From: Tupaia tana | Taxonomy: Eukaryota > Chordata > Mammalia > Scandentia > Tupaiidae | Direction of reading: 5' to 3' | Assembly: GCA_026018925.1 (NCBI GenBank) | Contig: JAKSZU010000029.1 | Location: forward strand, 9,771,378 to 9,835,377 | DNA length: 64,000 bases | Part shown: positions 23,570-37,290 of the stretch, piece after piece | How the letters are laid out: every line of letters starts with the position of its first letter | Position numbering within the stretch: the first letter of the stretch is position 1 | Program-made: the position numbers and the translations under genes | The notes under the pieces: model-generated | What the model was told of the DNA's origin: nothing | Databases searched by the model: none | What the model saw: the letters and a program-made list of their open reading frames with translations, nothing else

Positions 23570-24430
23570 CACATTCTTCCTGGATCCACTGAGCCCTGGT
23601 AAATGAGTAGCTGTGCACAGAGCCCTATCTTAGTCCCACTAGTCTGTAGCTTTGGATGGAGGCACAGAGTTCCCTTACCTAACCTGAAGGTTAGGTGATT
23701 ATCCAAAGATAATCACCTCCCATCTATCATGTTCCTTGATTAAAAGAAAGAAAGAAAGAAAGAAAGATTGATCAATGAGAATCAATGCTAAAATGGTTAA
23801 CTACTACTAAATGCCAAGTGGTTAACTTGTACTAAGGGTCACAGTTATATGGAATATAACTTAAAAATACTAAAAAATAATAGTAATAAAACACTACCAC
23901 TAGGTGGTATTTACTACCATGCAGGTAGGTAGTGAGGTTGTCAAAGGTACTGGACTTCTACATGGCCAATTGTGGTTTGAGTCCTGGACTGGACAGCTTC
24001 CTTTCTCACCTTTCCTCTCTCTGTCACTGGTCAAACTGAAAAATAATAATGCTAATGTTAAATACAATTAAATAAATAAATACACCACTATAGGAGGTAC
24101 TCCTCAAATCAGGAAGGAGTATTCCACGAGATGCCTGAAATCCAAAGGAATACAAGAAATAAAAAAATTAATAAATAAAACAAAAACCCAAACCAAAAAG
24201 AAAATATCTCACTTCCAAAGGAATATACTAACTCCCTTCTAACAAATAAAGTACATAAAATTATATAACTGTTGGAAACTGAATTCAGGATATTGATTAT
24301 ACCAAAAGTCAATGTGATGCAACAAAATTTCAGGAGATGAGAAAAACAATGAATGACATGAGAAAGCTCCAGAGAGACAACTAGCTTTTAAAAGAATAAA
24401 AAACAAACTAGCTTTAAAAAGAATAAAAAA
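23570..24430. other. flank with an AAAG microsatellite and a SINE
   Basis: (AAAG)n lies at about 23,745-23,766. A short SINE lies at about 23,917-24,085 (listed separately). The rest is AT-rich with nothing recognised. Confidence 0.5.
23917..24085 (+). mobile_element. short tRNA-SINE variant
   Basis: Diverged plus copy: 'gtgaggttgtcaaaggtact', 'gtggtttgagtcctgga', pyrimidine tail, 'actggtcaaactgaaaaa', AT-rich end. Confidence 0.65.
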
Positions 24431-24431
24431 A

Positions 24432-24655
24432 GAGGGGCAACAGGTGACATGCAGGTTAAGATGGTGTATCTCACATGGACAACACTGCAATTCAAATCCT
24501 GGACCCAAAAGCTTCAAAATCACACATGTGCCTGTATGCTCAAAATTCTGTGCAGAGACTAGGGAAGGGATTGTGCTGGGGCCATCTGCCTGGGGGATAA
24601 TTTCTCACTTTCTCTCTATCTCTTTGAGGAGGACATGCACCCAATAGCAAAATTA
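24432..24655 (+). mobile_element. old long tRNA-SINE
   Basis: Head 'gaggggcaacaggtgacatg', body with 'gggaagggattgtgctgggg', end 'cccaatagcaaaatt'. Diverged and slightly shortened. Confidence 0.7.
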
Positions 24656-24785
24656 AAGAGATGCAAATGAAAATCCTTCAGATAAGCAGTACGATATAGG
24701 TAATAAAATATCCTGTGAAGTACACTGACAAAAGATTAGGCTATGCAAAAGAGTATTTAAACTTAAAGATACAGCTTTGCAAATT

Positions 24786-25010
24786 GGGACCAGCAGTTGG
24801 CATAATGGCTATGTTGTTGCACTCCTACGTAGTCGACCACGGTTTGCGTCCTGGACCTGGTGGCTTAAAACACGCCGGGCATGTATGCGTGCATGCCCAC
24901 GATCATAAGAGGAGAATGAAGGAGAAGGGATTGCCCCATCCCCCCTGGGGGGTGATTTCTCACTTTCTGTCTCTCTCTCTCTGTCTGTCTGGTGAGCGCA
25001 CATGCCCTAT

Positions 25011-25069
<59 letters not shown>

Positions 25070-25078
25070 AAAAAAGAA
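24786..25078 (+). mobile_element. long tRNA-SINE with ~41-nt A tract
   Basis: Head 'gggaccagcagttggcataatg', near-consensus body, an A run from 25,014 to 25,054, then an (AAAAG)n-like tail. Confidence 0.9.
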
Positions 25079-25081
25079 ACC

Positions 25082-28000
25082 AATAGTCCAAACTCTGAAA
25101 AAGAAAATTAAAAATGAAGAGAACAGTAAGTGGCCGTCCTCCTTGAAAGATGATTTTTCAGATTCTGTCTCTCTCTGTTGAGCACATGTTCTCTATGGGG
25201 GAGTGACTGGCCAGATTAACAAGGTCATGAATCTAGACAGTTACCCAGCTGATTTAGTGTCTTTAACTAAAATAACAGAACCTTCATCCAATCCATTAAA
25301 GAAGGTAGAATTTAAGAGGCTATCATTTCAATAAATTTGATAGCTTGCCTCTGTCTAGAATACCATTTCAAGTTTTTTCTCAACCATTCAAAATAATCAA
25401 TGAATGATCCATCCAGCCTTTGTTTCTATTGTTGAAATTTACTTCAATATTCCTTGGAAATAATTATGGTATAGCTTCATCAAGAACTTTTCTTAAGAGG
25501 CAGACTTGTTATCATTCTCCCGGGTTCTTAATTAAAATCTATACCACAGTTTCAATAAACAATTTTATCTATTCTGGGGCACTCTCTTGGAAATAACTTG
25601 AGTCAGCTGATAAAGGCCTCAATATGTAGGCTCACAAGTTTACACATTTAAATCAAATTCCCTAGCAACATATATGGGGACCTCAGTTGGGTTTGAAAAA
25701 TCATTTACAACACCAGTTTTGGTTCATAAGTTATACACTAAGGCTAATATTGCTTTGTTACAGGCTTTACATGAGAGTGTAGCCAAACTAGGGTGGTTAA
25801 AGTTACAACTGGTTACAGCTGGATTCTGTTGTATTATCTTCTGTGGGGTGGAGATGGAGGTTAAAGAGCAGAGTTAAGGATGTGGAAGATTATGCAGAAG
25901 AGCATGAAGAGGTGCGAGTGAGGTAGTGAAAGAGTGGTTGGAGTAGAGCAGCTCTCTCAAATTTTAATTCCAAAATGGATTCTGGTAACTTTTTATTTAC
26001 CTCCTGAAAAAAGGTGGTTCTACTGTATCTGAGGTAGCTTCTAGATATCATTGAAAGTAACTTTCCCATTCACTTTGCCTGATTCTATAACCAGCTTTTC
26101 CCAATTATGCATATGAACATGCCATTTAGAAATTTCAAAGGACTCCCATTTTTGCCAATGAAGATTGGGATCACTGCCACTTTTGTGGGCCCATTTTTCT
26201 AAGTATTGCAAGGTAGGACAACAAAGGCCTCACATACAAAACCAGGTGATGTTTCCAAGAGGGTTGTCCCTTACAGGAAACTGCTTATCGTGAATGATTT
26301 CTCACAACTTAAAGACTGCTTCATATCATGACAGAAACCTCTCAGACAATCCTAAATGGTTCTTAGTTTCCTAGGGACACTTTTCAGGACAGGGAGAGCA
26401 ACTCACTTAACTTTTAGGTGGAGATACCACATTATGGATCATTAAAATTTCAAAACTAAGAATTTTGTTTATAATTAAAATATGCTGAAATTTTTTCAAG
26501 ACACAGGCAAGGCCTCTAGCCCAGTGAAAATGATGCACCTGTGAAGCATGATTTGGTATCTCAGGAAAGGTGGACAAGATCACAAAATATGTTGGGATAA
26601 AATTTATTCTGGCAACAACCTGCCATATCATTCATGTTACGGGCCTTTCATAGCTTTAAAAACCTTTACAAAAGTGAACAAATTTAGAAGATGGGAAGTC
26701 TATCAGGTCAATGCGTACCCTGAGAAGATGGTGGGGGTGAAGATGAGGAAATGGCACGACAATAGTCATTGAGACACATGCTCTCTTTCTAGCAACACTC
26801 AATTTATTCTGGGAACATTCTGCTAATACTAGGACATAAGTATTTTTTTCTTCTTTAGCACAGATGGGCCACAATTGATTGAGGACTTAACCTGTTACTG
26901 GAATAACATTGATCATTATTTTGTCACTATATGTATCACTTCAACAAGCACTATGGATTATATATATTTTATATGCTGGTGTTTTTAGTATTTTTTCATT
27001 TATTTTCATAAAATATATCTCCATAAAATTTATCATCTTTCCTCTCAAGGTTCTAGGACCATCACCACCATGCCATCTTCATGACTCCTTTCATCTTGTA
27101 AGACTAAACAATTAACAACTATTATTATACAATAATGGCAAATCTTTCTATTCCTCCCACCTGATCCAGCCTCTAGCAAACCATCATTCTTTCTGTACTA
27201 ATTATTACTACTCTGAACATCCCAAGACTGTTTTTACTGCAGAAAACAGTCCAAAAAAGTTAGAAATCTATTTCAAGAAACTGATTCAAAACATTGGTTA
27301 AAGTGGAGTGAGAAAAGCTTTATTTTGGACCATCACCGTACACTTAAGGTCCACGGAAATGAGAGTTTCACTGGGGAAGAGAAATTAGGCTCAACTTCAA
27401 ATACAGCATGGGCAGTGGAAATTAGCAGCTGAGGAGCCGTGTGGTGTTTATCAGATGGAAAATGAGTAAAGAAACATTAGGAATGTGAGAGATTCTGGAT
27501 AAACTGAAATAATAGGATTCTTGCTGAGGACACAGGGCAATCAGACATCACACCTAATCACTTATTTAAAATAATCTGATATTTAGTGTGGGGGCTTCTT
27601 GCTAAACTACTTCAGCAGGGTTATTTGCTCAAAAGGAATTTTACAAAGAAGTATGCAGAGGAAACTAAAAGATTGAGAGGCCTCATTAAAGTCTGATCAA
27701 GGCAAAACTCTGACACATCTTAACCATGTCCAAGTATAAGCAATTTAGTACTATTCAGTATGTTTATATTACTGTGCAACCATTCCAGTCAGTTTTACAA
27801 GATGGGAAGAGTCATAAAGAGAGCAGTAATGTTTGCTAGACAATGTGAGCGCACACAGTAAGTCTGGTCATCTCACTTTTCACATTGTAGCTCATAGTGA
27901 CTTTCATCAGCCTGTTCCTGTCACCACCGAGCAGCTACCTTACATCCCACCCACCATAGTTTGGTCTGTTCTACCTTGGTCATGATGTTGCGTAAACCAA

Positions 28001-28315
28001 AAGCAAAACCAGCCCAATACCAATTCACCTTGGGTTGCATTTCTGGACCAGTGGGTGTTCTGCCTCAGAACCTCTTGACTAACGCTGGCCACAAAAGCTG
28101 TGATCAACATCCAAAGAGGATCTTGGAAATTTTATAACCACCCAGGACTATGTTATGCCTCAACACACCCAGAACTTTCACATGCCTCCTGTCCAACCTA
28201 GATCAGTTCCATTCTCAAAGTAAACTTGGACATTTCACCAGAGGTACACTTGCAGAGCCTTCTCAGTACATATGAGTAGTTCCCAGGCTCTGAAATGCCT
28301 TAGAATTTTTTGTTT
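25082..28315. other. unclassified non-coding region
   Basis: About 3.2 kb with no recognised gene. The 25.2-26.3 kb part has a run that translates on the minus strand into weakly integrase-like or retroviral-looking words, possibly a very old ERV, but it is too degraded to assign. 27.2-28.3 kb shows nothing I recognise. Confidence 0.3.
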
Positions 28316-28760
28316 TGTTTTATTTTTTTAGGTATTTATGGAACATTTTATTCATTTTAAATTTTAATTTATTTTATACACGTTAACATTTCTTAGCTTG
28401 TAAGTTGAATTTATCCAAAATAATAATAATAAACTTCCCACCAGAGCAGTTGAGGATACAAAAAAACATTATCACCAACATATTACAATCCATTTCTATA
28501 TCCCCAAAATGCCTGTCTATTTTCCTCCATAACTTCTTTCCTTACACTGTCCCCTTTCTCCCGTCCTCTTCCCACATTGTCTCTAGTACCTATAACCATT
28601 TTCAGTGTTTATATAGCCTATAATCTTTCAGTTTCCACTATGCTTTGAAACACTTTTTCTGTTGTCTTGCCTGCCATGAAAGTGGAAGCTAGAAAAATTT
28701 CAATATTTATTTTTGTCAAAATCAGTGGTTATATTCTGTTGTATCTTTAAACATCAAACA
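28316..28760 (-). mobile_element. L1 3' UTR, 5'-truncated, minus strand
   Basis: Read on the minus strand it has the order of this genome's L1 3' UTR ('actgaaagatt', a G-rich 'ggaagaggacgggagaaagg' segment, 'gttggtgataatg', AT-rich end and A tail). This matches in outline the L1 tail at 54,170-54,474 and the inverted tail at 45,038-45,397. Confidence 0.55.
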
Positions 28761-28786
28761 TGGAACACAGAAATAAACTTTTGCTA

Positions 28787-29042
28787 GGGCCAGCAGACGT
28801 TGTAATAGTTATGCCACTGGCCTCCCATATATTTGAATGCAGTTCAAGTCCCAGAGTCATAGACTTAAAACTCAAGCCAGTGTGTGTAAATGTGTGCCCA
28901 AGATCAAAAGAGGACAATGGAAAAGGGATTGTGGTGTGGCCATCTCCCCAAGGGGTGGTTTTGTGCTTTCTATCACTCTCTCTCTCTCCGTATTTTCATA
29001 AAGTACATATTCCCTATAGCAAAAGTCACTCTTAAAAAAAAA
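28787..29042 (+). mobile_element. old long tRNA-SINE
   Basis: Diverged plus copy: 'gggccagcagacgttgtaat', 'gcagttcaagtcccaga', body, 'ccctatagcaaaagtcactc', A run. Confidence 0.8.
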
Positions 29043-29289
29043 TACTTGCCAAAACATGCATGTTACTTCTGTAGTTGAGAAACTCTTAGATCTTCTACTT
29101 TAGCCTCCTGAAACGTTCTCTTTTTGTAGACAGATATCATCCCCAAATTTTCTGATATCATTAATTTTAACTACTGTGACTTGTTGAATCAAAGCTCACT
29201 TTGAAAAACAGGTTCAATGTTGTTACCTTCAGAGATTAATTCATATTTCTGAATATTTCAAAGATTTATAGCACAGCTACATTACTGAG

Positions 29290-29797
29290 GATTTTGACCC
29301 ATTTGAGTTTACTGATGTATGATTACCTTTTAATTCTAATAATAAGATTTCTTCATTTTTCACATTCATTTGATTTCTCATGTGAGAGTTCTCTGATCCA
29401 CAATAAGCTGGAGCTTCTGCAAGAAGGTTTTATTACAGTTCCCACACGTACAGGGTTTCTCTTCCTTGTGAGTGTTATAATGTATAACATGAAAGGATTA
29501 CTCTGAACACATTTTTCTACTCAATTCCCATTTATAGAACTTACTCCTGTGTTCTCTGATAGACAGTAAGGACTGACTTATATTAGATGTAAAATTTTCT
29601 GTTGGTACATTGACATTCACAGGCTTTTTCTTTTGTGAATTTTTTAATGTACATTGAGTGCTGACTTATAAATGAAAGACTTTCTATTCTCCCTACATTC
29701 ATGAAGTTTCTCTGCATTATGACTATTCAGGTGCTTACTAAATATAGTTTCTAGGAGAAAAAATTCCTATATTCTTCACATTCATAAGGGTTCACTT
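29290..29797 (-). pseudogene. decayed zinc fingers 3' of the array
   Basis: Scattered finger words remain on the minus strand (finger-linker and 'YEC' type segments near 29,640, 29,700 and 29,780) at roughly 84-bp spacing. Frames and Cys/His residues are lost. Confidence 0.5.
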
Positions 29798-31325
<1,528 letters not shown>

Positions 31326-32467
31326 CAAATTCCTATATTGTTTTATCTACCAATTTACTCTCCAGTAAGAGTTGTCTCATGTATAACAAGAGTTGAAAGC
31401 TTTGGTTATTTCTACACATCATAAGGTTTTACTTCTTTATACTTTCTCTGGTTACCATAATTTTTTACCTCTGGAAAAAGGATTTTTAATGTTTTTTTAT
31501 AGGGTGTTTCCCTTGTGTGCATTCACTGATGAAAACCGAGATTTTAATTCTGCAATGAGAATTCCTCTTACTCTTTTTATGAATAGGAATTTTCCGCTCT
31601 GTGTTTAAAATCTATTGTAAAAATGATTTTAAAAAATAATTTTTCACATTTTCTACATTTCTAGTGTGCATCTCGTGTGTATCTTCCGCTGAATGAGACA
31701 GTTATACTTTTTGTAAAATGGTTTCTTCCACACCTTAACTATATACTAGGCAATTAGAACTGTCTTGCCACATGCTTTTTCATATTTATTCTATTTATAA
31801 GCAGTCTCTCCCATATCGGTCCTCTTTGGTAGGAAAAAGACAACCATTTCCATAAATAATATTTGAGAATTTATTTTACACTGCTCATGTATATTTCAAA
31901 TATTGGTACTGAAATAATAAGAAATATGGTTCTTTCTCCATAATATGTTACTGTAGCAATTTACATTTCTGAAAACTGAGTGGATTTATTTTGTTCCTTT
32001 ATCCTTCCCTTTCCTATAATACCTTTAACAATATTCAGAATATCTACCTTCCGTCTTCCTATAATTTTACACTGAAAGATTTCCATGTGTCATTTGTTTT
32101 CTCTGTCCTTTTTCTCTTTTCTTTCTTATAATGACGGGTATTGTGTACTGATTCTTTGCTAATGTGAACAGTTTTCTAGATCTTCTATTTGCAGAAGACA
32201 AAAGAACTCTTCTCACTTAAGAAGAAATGTTACTTAGAAAGGACTTGTAGCCAATAAAAATACATACTATTTACCCTAAATATATCATCCTTTAGGCCCC
32301 TTTAAAAAACATATACCCCATTTTTTCACACTCTTATCCCAGGAAAACATTTCTACATTTTTCTAACCTCACCAGTACTAATATTTTGTTTTCCCCTCTC
32401 AATAAAATATTCATTCTTTAAAAGAAAATGCATTACACTAGTCCCTGAAAGTTATGCACTGACTAAC
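31326..32467 (-). pseudogene. decayed upstream fingers and intron
   Basis: 31,330-31,830 on the minus strand holds degenerate finger remnants (linker-like segments near 31,350, 31,500 and 31,670) without open frame. 31,830-32,467 is AT-rich and probably the intron between the KRAB-B and finger exons. Confidence 0.5.
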
Positions 32468-32555
32468 CTGGGAGGCTCAAGCTGGGAAGTTCTTCTAATG
32501 TCCATGGACCTCCTCCTTGCTCCAACTTGAAGATCACTGCAGGTTTGGCAATGGG
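32468..32555 (-). pseudogene. KRAB-B box exon
   Basis: The minus strand encodes KPAVIFKLEQGGGPWT, a typical KRAB B box, and ends at a good donor (CAG|GTTAGT). The acceptor side is unclear: candidate AG sites at about 32,556-32,562 do not give the two-base phase expected after the KRAB-A exon. The exon may be skipped or damaged. Confidence 0.75.
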
Positions 32556-32725
32556 CTGTCTTGTTAATAAATAGCAGTGTGGAATTTTGCCAAACTATTC
32601 ATGTATGATATTTGAAGAGTAACAACTGTTCAGCTTTATCAGCTGTGCAATAAAAGGGCTAATTTAGGCATTTTGTTAAAGAGGAGTGCCACTAACATTA
32701 ACCACAGAATGAAATCTCACTCCTT

Positions 32726-32991
32726 GGGACCAGCAGTTAGCGTAATGGCTGTGTTACTGGACTCCCACATAGTTGACCGTGGTTTGCGTCCCGGAGCCGG
32801 TGGCTTAAACACACGCCGGGTGCATGTGCGTGCGTGCCCAAGATCCCGAGAAGAGAATGGAGGAGAAGGGATTGTGGCATGACCATCCCCCCTGGTGGGT
32901 GATTTCTCACTTTCTGTCTCTCTGTCTCTCTCTGTCTGTCTGGCAAGCACATGTGCCCTATAGCGAAAAACCTCTCCAAAAAAAAAAAAAA
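32726..32991 (+). mobile_element. young long tRNA-SINE in the KRAB intron
   Basis: Near-consensus plus copy, antisense to the zinc-finger gene, between the two KRAB exons. Flanked by a perfect 18-bp duplication 'gaatgaaatctcactcct' (32,707-32,724 and 32,992-33,009). Confidence 0.93.
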
Positions 32992-33099
32992 GAATGAAAT
33001 CTCACTCCTAAAAAGCATTAAACATTATGAAACCTTTGTACATTTACTCTAAAAGGAGACAGTAATTACTTCAGAGAGCTTCATGGGAGTTCCACTAAC

Positions 33100-33226
33100 C
33101 CAACAACATCAGGTTGCTGTAGGTCTCCAGCATCACTTCCTTGTATAGAATCTTCTGAGCATCTTCCAGGTCCTGCCACTCCTCCCAGGTAAAGTCCAGA
33201 GCAACATCCTCAAATGATATGAACCC
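33100..33226 (-). pseudogene. KRAB-A box exon
   Basis: A 127-bp exon, the standard KRAB-A length, with acceptor 'ttttacag' and donor GG|GTTAGT. The product contains the hallmark [13 protein letters not shown] and YKEVMLETY motifs needed for TRIM28 binding. Its own frame is intact, so the repression box looks better preserved than the fingers. Confidence 0.88.
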
Positions 33227-33229
33227 CTG

Positions 33230-33790
33230 TAAAAGTACATTTTCCCTCATCAGCCCTGAGAAATAGAGCATAACATGGCAAATTTACTTTCTCTGTATGT
33301 TTGTGTATGCTTGTTCCTCTGTATATTTCTGAACTCTTTGTAGAGGGAGAAAAAAATAAAGTACAAACATCCTATCTCTTTGCTAACTTATTTATTGCTA
33401 AATATTACAAGTATTTCCTCAGAGATCTCCAAATGTTTTTGCTGCAAGGGATAAAAGCATAACAAATATTCTGCTATGTCAAGGTGTTTATTATCTCATA
33501 CAAACACATGGGTATAAATACATATATGGAGTAATGTGTTAGATTAAGTAAGTTAGACACAAGTTTATAGTAACCTGTCTTAAAAAAATAGTTTTGTTTT
33601 GATTTTTTTTTTTTTTACTTTTTTTTAATGTATTATCAATTTGTGCTTCAAGTCAATGATGTTAGGAACATGTATGTAAATGTTCTTATGAAAATGGAAC
33701 TATAGCAGTCTTCCTATGAAAGCACAAAGTATATTTCTAATATTAATGGGAGTAGAAACAGTATATCTAGGTAAGTATTCCTGGTCTATG
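33230..33790. other. non-coding, AT-rich
   Basis: Upstream intron or flank of the KRAB-A exon. No start-codon exon of the zinc-finger gene was recognised. Confidence 0.4.
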
Positions 33791-33794
33791 ATGA

Positions 33795-34390
33795 AAGACA
33801 ATGGCAGTAAAATGCCCCTCCATGTTTTGTAAATATGGAGGACATTACCATAATGACAAAGAATTTCGAACATTCATCGTGACCAAATTCTGTGAATTGG
33901 AACAGAAAAGAGACAACGAACTTCAGGAAATTAGGAAGTCCTTCCAGGGTATGAAAGAAGAAATGGATACTCTGAGAAAAAATCAGGTGGAACTATTAAA
34001 GATAAAGTCTATAAAACAGGAAATCAAAAACTCTCCAGAAAGTATTAAGAGTCGATTAGGGAACCAGCAGTTAGCGTAATGGCTATGTCGCTGGACTCCC
34101 ACGTAGTCGACCGCGGTTCGCGTCTCGGACCCGGTGGCTTACAACTCACGCCGGGCATGTGTGCGTACGTGCCCAAGATCCCGAGAGGAGAATGGAGGAG
34201 AAGGGATTGCGGTGTGACCATCCCCTCTGGGGGGTGATTTCTCGCTTTCTGTCTCTATGTCTCTCTCTGTCTGGCGAGCGCACGCGCCCTATAGTGAAAA
34301 ACCTCTCCAAAAAAAAAAAAAAAAAAGAGTCGATTAGACCATGCTGAAGATCGAGTCTCTGATGTAGAAGATAAAACCTCTGAACAATAG
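33795..34390 (+). pseudogene. L1/HAL1 ORF1 fragment split by a SINE
   Basis: The open frame 33,801-34,059 aligns by eye with residues about 40-120 of the ORF1 at 61,896 (shared words: 'DKEFRTF', 'RDNELQE', 'ESIKSRL'). The frame is interrupted by the SINE at 34,060-34,324 and resumes as 'gagtcgattagaccatgctg'. It is a 5' and 3' truncated coiled-coil segment with no RNA-binding domain. Confidence 0.8.
34060..34324 (+). mobile_element. young long tRNA-SINE, 'GGAACC' subfamily
   Basis: Starts 'ggaaccagcagttagcg', with B-box region 'ggttcgcgtctcgg' and 'cttacaactc'. Flanked by the perfect 13-bp duplication 'aagagtcgattag' inside an L1 ORF1 fragment. Confidence 0.94.
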
Positions 34391-34841
34391 CTTGGATGAG
34401 AGTCTCATGTTTACAGTGTCCTGTAGGTACTGTCACCCATTTCTGTTGGGAGAAATAGGCAATATCAACAGAATTCTACTGAGAGAAAACAATTAAAAAC
34501 TTGAGCAAATGACTCATAAAACCTACCTTGTGCATCCTGTCACATGGCTTATTTTTGTGGATTCTTGCATAGTAATATATCCTAACAGTGAGTATAAAAA
34601 CCTTCCTAGATTCACAATTGACTCTAGAAATTATAAGGCCTAAGGTGATTTGGGGATCATATCACCTTAACTGGCATACATACAGCTGGTATCATAAAAG
34701 TCAATACAAAAGTCAAGACAATACAAAGGCAACTACAGAAAGGCATATAATATTCAAACTGTCACAAATTAGAAAATGTCATAACAGATAAAGATCTGGT
34801 AAGATACAAACAAGAATATTGGAAATAAAAAATAAGTGGGG
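34391..34841. other. non-coding, no recognised feature
   Basis: AT-rich sequence between two young SINEs. No gene recognised. Confidence 0.4.
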
Positions 34842-34842
34842 G

Positions 34843-35118
34843 AAACCAGCAGTTAGCGTAATGGCTATGTCGCTGGACTCCCACGTAGTCGACCGCGGTT
34901 CGCGTCTCGGACCCGGTGGCTTACAACTCACGCCGGGCGCGTGTGCGTGCGTGCCCAAGATCCTGAGAGGAGAATGAAGGAGAAGGGATTGCGGCGTGAC
35001 CATCCCCCCCGGGGGATGATTTCTCGCTTTCTGTCTCTATGTCTCTCTCTGTCTGTCTGGCGAGCACACGCGCCCTATAGCAAAAAACCTCTCCAAAAAA
35101 AAAATAAATAAATAAAAT
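34843..35118 (+). mobile_element. young long tRNA-SINE, 'GGAACC' subfamily
   Basis: Almost identical to the copies at 34,060 and 36,005. Tail (A)n then (AAAT)n. Target duplication 'aaaataagtgggg' on both sides. Confidence 0.94.
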
Positions 35119-35176
35119 AAAATAAGTGGGGACCCATATAAATTGCTCTTCTTTTCAAACTTCTAAAAAAGACATT

Positions 35177-35345
35177 GGCTGGTGCCAGCAGGTGGTGAGG
35201 CAGTAAAGGTGTTGGACTCCCACATGGCTCACTACAGTTCAAGTCTCAGACTTTGTGGCTTGCTTTCTCACTACCCCCATCATGATTGTGAGTACCCTAG
35301 AGCAAAATAAAATGATAATAAATAAAATTAAATTAATAATATTTT
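35177..35345 (+). mobile_element. short tRNA-SINE variant
   Basis: Head 'ggtgccagcaggtggtgagg', 'cagttcaagtctcaga', short pyrimidine part, then an AT-rich (AAAT)n-like tail. Confidence 0.75.
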
Positions 35346-35990
35346 TTTGAAAAAAGGCAGTGTCCATTTGAAGCAACATATGACTTTGGGCTATATGGAT
35401 AACCCATGCTTACAATGTAATTCTCAGTTATAGGTATTGAGCCATGTGGTTAAAGCTGAGTGTGTGGATGTATAGGAAAGTGAAAGAAGTCACATGTTGA
35501 GTTTATAATATGTACGATGTAAAATGCATGATGACACGGTAGAGAAACTAAGAAAAGTACAAGTATACTATTATAGAGTTCTTGTACACAAACTGGTGTA
35601 ATATAAATGTTTAAACGTACATTAAAAGTCAAATTTGAATATTATGAACCACAAAACAACCACTTCAAAAATGTTACACTTAAGGTAACAAAATGTTCAT
35701 GGACCATATATAAACAGGAAATACATTAAATCTATCATGTAGGCGTTACTTCACCTTTACTTAATTTGTATATACTATAAGTGACTTTCATGGAAGAAAG
35801 AGTAGATTCACATAGTAAAAAAATACTAGACTTAGAAAATTCACAACAGTCTAGGGTAGAGAAAGTGAAGCTACAATACAGACAGAAGGAATTAATTAAT
35901 AGAAGAAAAGAGATATTATCATTATGAACAACTTAAAAATAAGGCACATGAAATAATGGCAAAGAGCTTAGTTTAAAGAACACCCTTGAA
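35346..35990. other. non-coding, no recognised feature
   Basis: AT-rich DNA without gene or recognised repeat. Confidence 0.4.
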
Positions 35991-36004
35991 AAATAAATAC
36001 ACAT

Positions 36005-36294
36005 CGGGAACCAGCAGTTAGCGTAATGGCTATGTCGCTGGACTCCCACGTAGTCGACCGCGGTTCGCGTCTCGGACCCGGTGGCTTACAACTCACGCCG
36101 GGCGCGTGTGCGTGCGTGCCCAAGATCCCGAGAGGAGAATGGAGGAGAAGGGATTGCGGCGTGACCATCCCCCTTGGGGGGTGATTTCTCGCTTTCTGTC
36201 TCTATGTTTCTCTCTGTCTGTCTGGCGAGCGCACGCGCCCTATAGCGAAAAACCTCTCCAAAAAAAATAAATAAATAAATAAAAATAAATAAAT
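36005..36294 (+). mobile_element. young long tRNA-SINE, 'GGAACC' subfamily
   Basis: Third near-identical copy within 2.3 kb. Target duplication 'aaataaatacacat' (35,991-36,004 and about 36,295-36,308), tail extended by (AAAT)n. Confidence 0.94.
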
Positions 36295-36308
36295 AAATAA
36301 ATACACAT

Positions 36309-36880
36309 GTACATATACATATACACACATACACACAGACAAGAAATTTAAACTATGCAGAAATAAATTTATGGACTTAAAGGAGATATACAAATGTTAC
36401 GAATGAGGATTGTTGGTAGTAAAATAAATTTTATAAAAGGGTTTTCGGGAACTTTTCAGAATGCATGTTGAGATTTAGAGGAGTAATGTCTGCCTGAGCT
36501 AAGTGCAAGTGTTAAGTACTTGTCAAAAGCTAAGTGCTCCTACGCTAGCTTCAGCCCACTCACTGGCAGTAGAAAGGGGTAAAAGAAATCACTTACTATG
36601 ATGTATTAGCGGTCAAACTCAATGCCACCCAGGAAGAATAGAAAAGGCTTATTGGAAGCTGCTTATGGGGGATGCCTTCTCCTTTCCTTCTCTCTGTCTT
36701 TACTGAGTGAGCATTCCCTTAATCAGAAAATGACATAAAACATAGATATTTGGGAATTAAAAATAAGATAACTCATCACCAGGAGATCTACATTAAAAGA
36801 AAGGAATTTCTCCAGTTTAAAATAAAAAAAAAAACAACAGAGACTGATAACTGATATGAATGTACAAAAAGATTCAAGGA
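36309..36880. other. non-coding, no recognised feature
   Basis: Contains a short (CATA)n/(CACA)n tract near 36,305-36,340. The rest is unassigned. Confidence 0.4.
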
Positions 36881-37037
36881 ACACCAAAGTAGCATGTGTC
36901 TATGAAAGTATAATATAGGACCATATCTCATGACTGAAACCAATCCAACAACATTTTAAAAATACTATACATTATGACCACATAGGATTTATTCCTGGAA
37001 TACAAGGATGATTTAATATGTATAAAATAGCCAATGT

Positions 37038-37290
37038 AGGGATCAGCAGTTGGTGTAATGGCTATGTCACTAGACTCCCATGTAGTCAACAGCAGTTATA
37101 GTACCAAACACGGTGACTTAAACTCATGCTGGGTGCATGTGCATGCATGCCCAAGATTCCAAGAGAATGGAGAAGAAGGGATTGTAGTGTAGGCTTCCTC
37201 CCTGGAGGGGTGATTTCTCATTTTCTGTCTCTGTCTCTCTCTTTCAGGAGAGCACACATGCCCTATAGCAAAAGCCTCCCAAAAATAAGT
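37038..37290 (+). mobile_element. long tRNA-SINE inside L1
   Basis: Plus copy of medium divergence. The flanks carry an imperfect duplication of 'aaaatagccaatgta', and the L1 sequence resumes after it. Confidence 0.82.

Noticed and set aside
25200..26300. Old ERV pol or integrase on the minus strand
   Set aside because: Only a few suggestive words appear in translation. No motif set or LTR was found, so I list it only as unclassified.
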